From: Prochlorococcaceae cyanobacterium ETNP18_MAG_14
GTDB lineage: Bacteria; Cyanobacteriota; Cyanobacteriia; PCC-6307; Cyanobiaceae
Length of the DNA: 41,543 nucleotides
NCBI GenBank assembly: GCA_030741055.1
Contig: JASLWC010000007.1
Location: 1-41,543, forward strand
Direction: 5' to 3'
The notes under the pieces were generated by a model. The model was given only the letters and a program-made list of their open reading frames with translations. It was not told the DNA's origin and did not search any database. How positions within the stretch are numbered: the first letter of the stretch is position 1; each line of letters starts with the position of its first letter. The position numbers and the translations under genes are program-made. Positions 35,097 through 41,543 of this stretch are shown here, piece after piece.

Positions 35097-35809
35097 GGGG
35101 CTGACTCCAACCAATCATGAACGCGCTCGATTAGTCCTGGCACCAGTAATGCATGCCCTGCCTTGGGCAGTTTCCAATGGCATGGGGGATTGTTCAGGTG
35201 TTTGAGCAGGTCTTCAATTAAGCAGGTTCGGGCGGCGGGAACCACGATCGCGTCTTGCTCAGCTTCCACTACCAGCACCCTTGCCTTGGTTGGAAGCCCT
35301 GCCGGTAAACCATCGGTTTTGATTAGTAATTCGAGATCAGCTTGCACTTGCTTACGGCCGTTTACGCAGAGGCCTTGATGGATTGGTCCGGCGGCCATGG
35401 CGCTGGCGGGACTTGGTTGGGCGGCCCGAGCGAGGAAAGCATGGAGCATGGTGCTTTCATCTTTTGAGCCGAGACGCTCTTGCATACCTCGTAGGCCTGT
35501 GCGTAGTGCACGGTTTGCTGGCCCTCTGGGTAAGAAACACCCAAAGCTTGCCAGTAGAACCAGATCGGTGGCCTGTGCAAGCACCTCGCTGGCCAGCAGG
35601 TGTGGACCTAAAGAATGGCCAATTACCACCCGCCGCTGCTCTGGTTGTGGTTCAGGTTCTTTGTGCCATTCGGCTCGTAGCGGAGGCAGTGCTCCGTAGC
35701 CCTGTTCGTTGCTTTGCCACAACCAGTTCTGTGCTTGAAAGTGGTGGGCCCAGAGCTGCCAGGTGTTGCTATCGCCACACCAGCCGTGCATGGCGATTAC
35801 TTGCTTCAT
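35093..35809 (-). CDS. bioK: Alpha/beta-hydrolase, probable pimeloyl-ACP methyl ester esterase (BioK-like)
   Basis: A 238-residue alpha/beta-hydrolase with the oxyanion-region HGW (8-10), nucleophile elbow GHSLG (64-68, Ser66), likely acid Asp186 (EAEQDAIV) and His219 (KAGHALL). In the biotin pathway an esterase removes the methyl group left by BioC. Non-homologous or distant types (BioH, BioG, BioK, BioJ) fill the step in different bacteria, and BioK is the type described for marine Synechococcus and Prochlorococcus. Its place between bioF and bioC, joined by ATGA overlaps on both sides, supports this role. The subfamily assignment is from context, not a full comparison. Confidence 0.82.
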   Translation of the reverse strand: MKQVIAMHGWCGDSNTWQLWAHHFQAQNWLWQSNEQGYGALPPLRAEWHKEPEPQPEQRRVVIGHSLGPHLLASEVLAQATDLVLLASFGCFLPRGPANRALRTGLRGMQERLGSKDESTMLHAFLARAAQPSPASAMAAGPIHQGLCVNGRKQVQADLELLIKTDGLPAGLPTKARVLVVEAEQDAIVVPAARTCLIEDLLKHLNNPPCHWKLPKAGHALLVPGLIERVHDWLESAP

Positions 35810-36948
35810 TGAGCTTCCAGGGCGCTTAACAGTCGTTCCAATGTCTCATTGGGTAGATCTCTGCGCAGTACAAGTCGAAGCCGTGCTGTTCCTTCCGGAA
35901 CCGTAGGGGGACGGATTGCAACGCTTAGTAGTCCTACTTTTTCGAGTTGACTTTGGCGATCAAGAGCTTGTTGGTCGGAACCGACTATCAACGAGAGGAT
36001 TGGCCCATGCCCAGGAGGGCGAGCCCATCCTTTGGCTGCTAATTGAGAGCGCCATCGCTCAGCCCGATGTTGTAGTTGCTCGCCCCAGTGCGGATGGGAC
36101 TCAATTAGGTTTAGGGCGCTTAGTGCTGCCGCTGCCAGGGGCGGAGCCAGTGCTGTGGTGTAACGAAAGGCGCCACTGTTTTGCAGGAGGTGCTCGCCGA
36201 TGGCGTAATCGCCAGCCAGGAAGGCCCCACCGCTACCGAATGCTTTGCCGAAGGTGCCGCTGATCATCGTCACTGGTGCAGAGAGCCCATAGCAAAGGCC
36301 TCTCCCTTCAGGACCAATTACGCCTAGGGCATGGGCTTCATCTACTAGCAGCCTGGCACCATGCAGCTCACAGAGCTCAGCCATTGCCTTTAGCGGTGGG
36401 CTGGTGCCCTCCATGCTGAATAGGCTTTCGGTAAGCACAAGCGGTGGCTGATCTGGTTGATGATGCCGGCAGCGTTCTAGCTGTCGCTTTAGATCAGCTA
36501 GATCATTGTGGGCGTAGCGCTGCAGCCTGGCGCCACTAGCCTTGACACCTACCAATAGAGAATGGTGAACCAGGCGATCGGCTATTACCGGGCTATTGCG
36601 CTTAGCTAGAGCAATGACGGCGGCCAGGTTCGCTTGGAATCCACTTGGGAAAAGCAATACCCGCTCGCGGCCTAGCCATTTAGCAAGAGCCTCTTCCAGC
36701 GCTTTGTGTACAGGCCGGCTGCCTGTTATTAGACGGGATCCACCTGCTCCAACACCTTCTGAATACAAGGCCGCCTGTGCGGCTTTTATTAATTCAGGAT
36801 GCCGACATAGGCCGAGATAATCGTTGCTGGCTAGGTCTAGAAGGGGTTCTGATTTGCCTTGTGCAGTAACTGCTTTTAACTCAGCCGGCCCCGGACCTGG
36901 ATACCAGGTGCGTAGTTGGCGACGGCGGGCAGGGGGCTGGCTCTGCAT
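35806..36948 (-). CDS. bioF: 8-amino-7-oxononanoate synthase
   Basis: A PLP enzyme that condenses pimeloyl-ACP (or -CoA) with alanine to make KAPA. The 380-residue protein has LDLASNDYLGLCRHP, GAGGSRLITGSRPVHKALEE, FPSGFQANLAA, the LVDEAHALGVIGPEGRG region and the PLP lysine Lys235 in ISGTFGKAFGSGGAF. These residues distinguish it, with its context, from the related 2-amino-3-ketobutyrate CoA ligase. The ATG at 36948 gives a normal length. It is first in the biotin operon and divergent from the helicase gene, with a 122-base gap that should hold both promoters. Confidence 0.96.
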   Translation of the reverse strand: MQSQPPARRRQLRTWYPGPGPAELKAVTAQGKSEPLLDLASNDYLGLCRHPELIKAAQAALYSEGVGAGGSRLITGSRPVHKALEEALAKWLGRERVLLFPSGFQANLAAVIALAKRNSPVIADRLVHHSLLVGVKASGARLQRYAHNDLADLKRQLERCRHHQPDQPPLVLTESLFSMEGTSPPLKAMAELCELHGARLLVDEAHALGVIGPEGRGLCYGLSAPVTMISGTFGKAFGSGGAFLAGDYAIGEHLLQNSGAFRYTTALAPPLAAAALSALNLIESHPHWGEQLQHRAERWRSQLAAKGWARPPGHGPILSLIVGSDQQALDRQSQLEKVGLLSVAIRPPTVPEGTARLRLVLRRDLPNETLERLLSALEAQ

Positions 36949-37070
36949 CGGTTCAGTTTGAAGCCAGACGCAGTTCAGGATGATTGCTTTGACTTGGTCT
37001 TGCTGCGTTGGTATCGCATCGGCGCCAGCGGAGTAAGAAGTGGATTGAAAGGCTCTTTAGGATTGAGGAG

Positions 37071-39848
37071 ATGAATTCAGTGGCGCACGTCACGACTGTT
37101 TCCGACGTAGCCAAGCTTGAGCTGGATCCATTAGCGATCTTTCCTTTCCCGCTGGATGAATTTCAGCTTGAGGCTATTCAGGCACTTAACCATGGCCATT
37201 CTGTGGTTGTGAGTGCTCCTACGGGATCCGGCAAGACATTGGTGGGCGAATATGCCATTCATCGGGCGATTGCACATGGGCAGAAGGTCTTTTACACCAC
37301 GCCTTTGAAGGCTTTATCAAATCAGAAGCTGAGAGATTTCCGCGAGCAGTTTGGCTCGCAGAACGTGGGGCTGATGACCGGTGATTTAAGCGTTAATCGT
37401 GAGGCCTCGATCGTAGTGATGACTACGGAGATCTTCCGCAACATGCTTTACGCGCAAGCCGATCAAGATGATGATCCGTTGGCTGATGTGGAAGCGGTGG
37501 TGCTCGACGAGTGCCATTACATGAATGACTCTCAGCGCGGCACGGTGTGGGAGGAGTCAATCATTCATTGCCCAGCGTCTGTGCAATTGGTAGCACTTTC
37601 TGCGACGGTGGCTAATGCGGGGCAGCTCACCGACTGGATTGAGCGGGTGCATGGCCCTACACAGCTTGTGCTTAGTGACTTTCGGCCGGTGCCACTGCAT
37701 TTCAGCTTTTGCAGTGCCAAGGGGTTGCATCCCCTGCTCAACGATGCGCGTACAGGGCTGCATCCCAACAGCAAGGTTTGGCGTGCTCCTAAGGGCTATA
37801 AGCGCAAGGGGCGTTCGCCTAAGCCTCCTCAGCCAGAACCACCGCCGATCAGCTTTGTGATTGCGCAAATGGCCGAGCGCGAGATGTTGCCGGCGATTTA
37901 TTTCATCTTTAGCCGCCGTGGTTGTGACAGGGCCGTTAGGGATCTTGGTTCCCAGTGTTTGGTCTCGCCGACGCAGCAAGATCAGATTCGCGAGCGTTTG
38001 CGGGCCTATAGCCAGGCCAACCCGGAGGCGGTCCGTGATGGCATACATGCTGATGCCCTGTTGCGGGGTATCGCAGCGCACCACGCCGGGGTGCTGCCTG
38101 CTTGGAAGGAATTGATCGAGGAGTTATTTCAGCAGGGGCTTGTCAAGGCGGTATTTGCCACCGAAACCTTGGCGGCAGGGATCAACATGCCTGCCCGTAG
38201 CACGGTGATTTCAGCGTTATCCAAGCGCACTGAGCGTGGCCACCGACCATTGATGGGCAGTGAATTTCTGCAGATGGCTGGACGAGCAGGCCGGCGTGGG
38301 TTGGATTCTGAGGGCTATGTAGTCACAGTGCAGAGCCGTTTCGAGGGTGTGCGCGAGGCAGGTCAGCTGGCTACTAGCCCAGCGGATCCGCTTGTGAGTC
38401 AGTTCACTCCTGGCTACGGCATGGTGTTGAACTTGTTGCAACGCCATGACCTCAAGAAGGCAAGGGAACTTGTAGAACGCAGCTTTGGACGCTATTTAGC
38501 CAGTCTGGATTTGGTTGATGATGAGGAGTTGCTTGAGCAATTACGGCTCCAGCTAGGGCAGTTGAAGGGGGTGGCTGGCGATGTCCCCTGGGAAGACTTT
38601 GAAGACTATGAGAAGCGACGTAGTCGTTTGCGAGAGGAGAGGCGTTTGCTGCGGATACTGCAGCAACAGGCGGAGGAGACGCTTGCCAATGAGCTCACCC
38701 TTGCCTTGCAATTTGCCAGTGTGGGCACGCTGGTAAGCCTAAAGGCACCCCAGTTGCGTGGACGTGTCACCCCGGCGGTGATCGTCGACAAGCTTGAGGG
38801 TCCAGGTCAGTTTCCACTGCTGCTTTGCCTAACCGACGAGAATGTTTGGTTACTGCTCCCCTGTCAGGCGGTGGTAAGTCTGCATGCGGAATTGAGTTGC
38901 TTACAAGTGAGTGGCTTGGTTGAGCCGAATCTCCAGCGTGCCGGTGAACTTCGCCATGGCGATCAGCAGAGTGGAGGCTTGGCGTTGGCGATAGCCCATA
39001 TGGCTAAGCGCCACGACATGACTACCCCCCAGTACGATCTGGCGGGTGAGGTGCTAACCCAGGCACAGCTCGTTCGTGGTCTTGAAGAAGAGTTGGAGCA
39101 GCAACCGGCTCACCGTTGGGGAGATCGCAAACAGCTCAAGAAACACCGCCGTCGCATGGAGGAACTCGAGCTAGAGATCCGTGAACGTCAGCAGTTGCTT
39201 CATCAGCGGGCTAACCGTCACTGGGAGACCTTCCTGAGCCTGATCGAGATACTCCAGCATTTCGGTTGTCTTGATGATCTAGAGCCCACGGAGATCGGTC
39301 GCACTGTGGCGGCCTTGCGGGGCGATAACGAACTCTGGCTGGGTCTTGCATTGATTAGTGGCCATTTGGATGAACTGTGCCCGCCAGATCTGGCGGCAGT
39401 GTTTGAGGCGATTAGCACGGAGGTGAATCGCCCTGATCTTTGGAGTGGCTTTCCTTCTACGGCTAAGGCGGAGGAGGCTCTGCATGACCTAGCTGGCATA
39501 CGTCGAGAGTTGTTGCGTGCTCAGGAGCGCAGCCAAGTTGTTATCCCTGCATGGTGGGAACCAGAGCTGATGGGCCTGGTAGATGCCTGGGCGCGGGGCG
39601 CGGCTTGGAGTGATCTAATTGCAAATACGTCATTAGATGAGGGAGACGTCGTGCGGATCCTCCGCCGCACTGTGGATCTGCTTGGACAGGTGCCTTACTG
39701 CGAGGCGATCAGTGAGCAATTACGTAGTAATGCACGCTTGGCGTTGAAAGCGATCAATCGCTTCCCCGTTTGCGAGGCAGAGGATCTATTGAAAGCGGCT
39801 GCAGTTGAGGCGGGAGGCCTTAATCCGGCTACGGAACGAGCAGCTTGA
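37071..39848 (+). CDS. Ski2/Mtr4-like superfamily 2 RNA helicase
   Basis: A 925-residue DExH helicase resembling the Ski2/Mtr4 family found in cyanobacteria and plastids (plant ISE2-like). Motif I is APTGSGKT (49-56), Ia TTPLKALSNQKL, motif II DECH (146-149), motif III SAT (177-179), a C-terminal RecA-like domain with GINMPARSTV, and motif VI QMAGRAGRRG. The DSHCT-like C-terminal region (from about residue 720) contains LIEILQHFGCLDDLEPTEIG and EQLRSNARLALKAINRFPV. The ATG at 37071 has a GGAG motif 5-10 bases upstream and is preferred to a TTG at 37008. It probably acts in RNA processing or turnover; the partner exonuclease is not in the window. Confidence 0.93.
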   Translation: MNSVAHVTTVSDVAKLELDPLAIFPFPLDEFQLEAIQALNHGHSVVVSAPTGSGKTLVGEYAIHRAIAHGQKVFYTTPLKALSNQKLRDFREQFGSQNVGLMTGDLSVNREASIVVMTTEIFRNMLYAQADQDDDPLADVEAVVLDECHYMNDSQRGTVWEESIIHCPASVQLVALSATVANAGQLTDWIERVHGPTQLVLSDFRPVPLHFSFCSAKGLHPLLNDARTGLHPNSKVWRAPKGYKRKGRSPKPPQPEPPPISFVIAQMAEREMLPAIYFIFSRRGCDRAVRDLGSQCLVSPTQQDQIRERLRAYSQANPEAVRDGIHADALLRGIAAHHAGVLPAWKELIEELFQQGLVKAVFATETLAAGINMPARSTVISALSKRTERGHRPLMGSEFLQMAGRAGRRGLDSEGYVVTVQSRFEGVREAGQLATSPADPLVSQFTPGYGMVLNLLQRHDLKKARELVERSFGRYLASLDLVDDEELLEQLRLQLGQLKGVAGDVPWEDFEDYEKRRSRLREERRLLRILQQQAEETLANELTLALQFASVGTLVSLKAPQLRGRVTPAVIVDKLEGPGQFPLLLCLTDENVWLLLPCQAVVSLHAELSCLQVSGLVEPNLQRAGELRHGDQQSGGLALAIAHMAKRHDMTTPQYDLAGEVLTQAQLVRGLEEELEQQPAHRWGDRKQLKKHRRRMEELELEIRERQQLLHQRANRHWETFLSLIEILQHFGCLDDLEPTEIGRTVAALRGDNELWLGLALISGHLDELCPPDLAAVFEAISTEVNRPDLWSGFPSTAKAEEALHDLAGIRRELLRAQERSQVVIPAWWEPELMGLVDAWARGAAWSDLIANTSLDEGDVVRILRRTVDLLGQVPYCEAISEQLRSNARLALKAINRFPVCEAEDLLKAAAVEAGGLNPATERAA

Positions 39849-39902
39849 GCAGCTGAATTTTGCCTCTCTGATAAATCAATCTGTTAAGCAGGAATGTCGT
39901 CA

Positions 39903-39919
39903 GCCGATGTAGCTCAGTG
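39903..39919 (+). other. tRNA 5'-end-like fragment
   Basis: GCCGATGTAGCTCAGT matches the acceptor 5' strand and D-arm start of a tRNA-Thr-like gene (the intact tRNA-Thr here begins GCCGGTGTAGCTCAG). The following bases do not form a D loop, anticodon arm or T arm, so this is not a functional tRNA. It may be a remnant or attachment-site scar, or chance. Confidence 0.35.
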
Positions 39920-40014
39920 AATTTGTCCAGGGCATTTGTGCGCCCAGCCAATTGTGCATAAAAACTAGAAAAATAACGCCATGCTTTAGCCAAACTTATA
40001 TGGATAAAACAGCA

Positions 40015-40557
40015 TTAGCGAAGAGAAAGCGGTTCGATTTGGCCATCTCGCTCTACTCCTAACTGAATGGGTCGCACGGGTCCCTGATTTGGCAGGGTGA
40101 CTTCTACCCAAAGCTTTTCGCCAGCAGGGCGCAGCGAAGGATCCGGAACATCAGGAGGGATAAAAAAGGCAAGTCGATATGGGAGTTGAGCTATGGATCC
40201 TTCAGGCAGATGGCTGATCCGCCAGGTTGGGATCAAAATCTCTTGCTTGCCATCTATTTTTCTGGTTGAGGGTGATGCAAAAAGGCGGTCCTGACGAATA
40301 TTTAGTTGCAAAGGAATAAAATGTTCATCTTTCGCAAGTCGACTTGTCCTTGCTGACCAACCGATCACAGGCACCTCGACTTGTAGATCCACATAACGAC
40401 CGCGGATGGGTAGATTTGGATCCACAGGAACCGTGCGGGCCCAAGCGCGAGGATGGTTGAGCCTATCTAGAAGCAAACGAGAGCCCACCGCTAGCAGCAG
40501 AGCTGTCTGAAGAAGGCCAACTAGCAACCCTAGAAATAGCGATTTTCGTTGGGTCAT
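40015..40557 (-). CDS. GDYXXLXY domain membrane-anchored protein
   Basis: A 180-residue protein with a single N-terminal membrane helix (FLGLLVGLLQTALLLAVGSRLLL, about 7-29) and an exported domain. The motif RGRYVDLQVEV (about 52-62) is the GDYxxLxY-type signature of PF14345. The rest is beta-rich and ends VERDGQIEPLSLR. In other bacteria these proteins are often next to a DUF2157 membrane protein, as here: the ATG at 40557 overlaps that gene's stop (ATGA). Function unknown. Confidence 0.85.
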   Translation of the reverse strand: MTQRKSLFLGLLVGLLQTALLLAVGSRLLLDRLNHPRAWARTVPVDPNLPIRGRYVDLQVEVPVIGWSARTSRLAKDEHFIPLQLNIRQDRLFASPSTRKIDGKQEILIPTWRISHLPEGSIAQLPYRLAFFIPPDVPDPSLRPAGEKLWVEVTLPNQGPVRPIQLGVERDGQIEPLSLR

Positions 40558-41543
40558 GACTCAAAGCGTTGCTGTGAACGCCCCACCAACTGACGGCGAA
40601 ACCGTTCGAGCGCCCAACCTCCACCAAGAAATAACAAGCCAAGTCCAATCAAGCTGAGGGAGCGATCGAAACGTCCCATGACTTCTGAAAAGTAGAAGCC
40701 CATCAGAATGATCGCGATCAGCGCTGTTCCTAAGTTGATTCGCTCTGTTCGAGCTTCTGCATATCCCCAGAACGTCAACGCAATGGCTCCTACCTCCCAC
40801 CATGCGTAGCTAAGAGGAGTGATCCCATGATCGCGAACCACAAGATCCAAGAACATCCATGCCACAGCTATTCCCAACGGCCAAACATTGCGATGACGTA
40901 AAACCCATCCCAGCAGAAGGGGACCAACGATCGCGATTGTCCAGCCAATCCAAGTAATGGTTGTAGGTAGTCCGACAGGATCTAAATCCAGAACAGTCGC
41001 GGCAAACCCCCAGCCAATAGCTACTGGAAGAAAGAAAAGGCCTCCTATCCACATCAAGACAATGCTTGAGCTGGAAGCCTTTCTTGCAGAGGGTGCTGTG
41101 AAATAGGTCAAGCAAAGAAGGAATAGGCCAGCAACGGGAATCAAGATGCCCGGTTCAGAATCCGTCGAAATGTTTAAAGCATCCATTTGGCGTGCCCACT
41201 CTCCAAAAAGCCAAACCGGTAAGAGCATTGCCAACATGGCGAGCTGGGGCCACTGCCTTAACAGAGCCCAACCCACTGCGGCACCAATAGCCCAAAGCAG
41301 CAGACCTGCAGACCAGTACGCCTCTAGATGGAAGATTTGAGCGCTTAGAAAGATGCCTCCGCCAAGCACTACTGTCCCAGCGCCGTGAAGAGCTACCGCC
41401 ATGGATTGAAAGCGATCGCTCGTATAAGCGGCTAAGCCATGCAGGCCTAGAAGCACACCTAGAAGAAGGCTGAAGCGCCATTGAGGGGCTAGTGCATCCC
41501 AATGGGCGGAAACAAATAAAAGAATCCCGGCAGCGAAGAGAAT
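40554..41543 (-). CDS. DUF2157 family multi-pass membrane protein, 5' end outside the window
   Basis: At least 329 residues are visible, and the frame stays open to the right edge, so the gene starts beyond 41543. The first visible residues (ILFAAGILLFVSAHWDALAPQWRFSLLLG) match the DUF2157 pattern of a helix followed by AHWxxLxPxxRF. A GTG at 41456 could be mistaken for the start but cuts the domain. About ten hydrophobic segments follow; the gene ends FRRQLVGRSQQRFES and overlaps the GDYXXLXY gene by four bases. No biochemical function is known. Confidence 0.82.
   Translation of the reverse strand: MLFAAGILLFVSAHWDALAPQWRFSLLLGVLLGLHGLAAYTSDRFQSMAVALHGAGTVVLGGGIFLSAQIFHLEAYWSAGLLLWAIGAAVGWALLRQWPQLAMLAMLLPVWLFGEWARQMDALNISTDSEPGILIPVAGLFLLCLTYFTAPSARKASSSSIVLMWIGGLFFLPVAIGWGFAATVLDLDPVGLPTTITWIGWTIAIVGPLLLGWVLRHRNVWPLGIAVAWMFLDLVVRDHGITPLSYAWWEVGAIALTFWGYAEARTERINLGTALIAIILMGFYFSEVMGRFDRSLSLIGLGLLFLGGGWALERFRRQLVGRSQQRFES

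Overview
The window looks like chromosome of a marine picocyanobacterium, most likely a low-light Prochlorococcus of the MIT9303/MIT9313 type or a close marine Synechococcus. This is inferred from the tail of a psbA (D1) gene at the left edge, an RNA polymerase with the cyanobacterial split beta' subunit (rpoC1 + rpoC2), a tiny high-light-inducible (Hli) chlorophyll-binding gene, Ycf35 and other cyanobacteria-restricted families (DUF3493, DUF3143, DUF2997), a BioK-like step in biotin synthesis, roughly 50% GC, and frequent GTG/TTG starts with weak Shine-Dalgarno signals. Nearly all of it is ordinary housekeeping chromosome. No CRISPR array, transposase, integrase or phage gene was seen.

Layout, left to right. 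1-100: end of psbA and its terminator. 131-2624: loose, AT-richer region with a carboxymuconolactone-decarboxylase-family gene broken by one in-frame stop, a DUF389 membrane protein, about 650 bases with no gene, and tRNA-Thr(CGT). 2666-2926: DUF3493 protein. 2944-9390 (minus): translation/transcription operon rimP-nusA-ylxR-infB plus a membrane protein. 9584-11539 (plus): HtrA-type protease and rpiA, converging on hisD (minus). 13004-23894 (plus): rpsT, tatD, rpoB, rpoC1, rpoC2. 23952-25171: hli overlapping rlmN. 25214-27046: sodium:solute symporter. 27098-30379 (plus): small membrane protein, HEAT-repeat protein, DUF2997, Ycf35 (DUF1257), a single-cluster ferredoxin and an aldo/keto reductase, closely packed. 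30376-31119: rsmG (minus). 31190-31943: membrane-anchored J-domain protein overlapping DUF3143. 31978-36948 (minus): biotin cluster bioF-bioK-bioC-bioD-small ORF-bioA. 37071-39848: Ski2/Mtr4-like helicase. 40015 to the end (minus): GDYXXLXY protein and a DUF2157 membrane protein running off the window.

How the genes work together. The rimP-nusA-ylxR-infB and rpsT/rpoBC1C2 blocks supply transcription and translation machinery. The biotin block covers the steps from a masked malonyl primer (BioC) through ester hydrolysis (BioK-like), KAPA synthesis (BioF) and DAPA formation (BioA) to dethiobiotin (BioD). Its first five genes are joined by 4-nt stop/start overlaps, and the fifth is an undescribed 51-residue membrane protein. 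The HEAT/DUF2997/Ycf35/ferredoxin/aldo-keto reductase block is the best candidate for a poorly described system. It looks like a redox module in which the reductase seems to have lost a C-terminal Fe-S site while a separate ferredoxin sits directly upstream.
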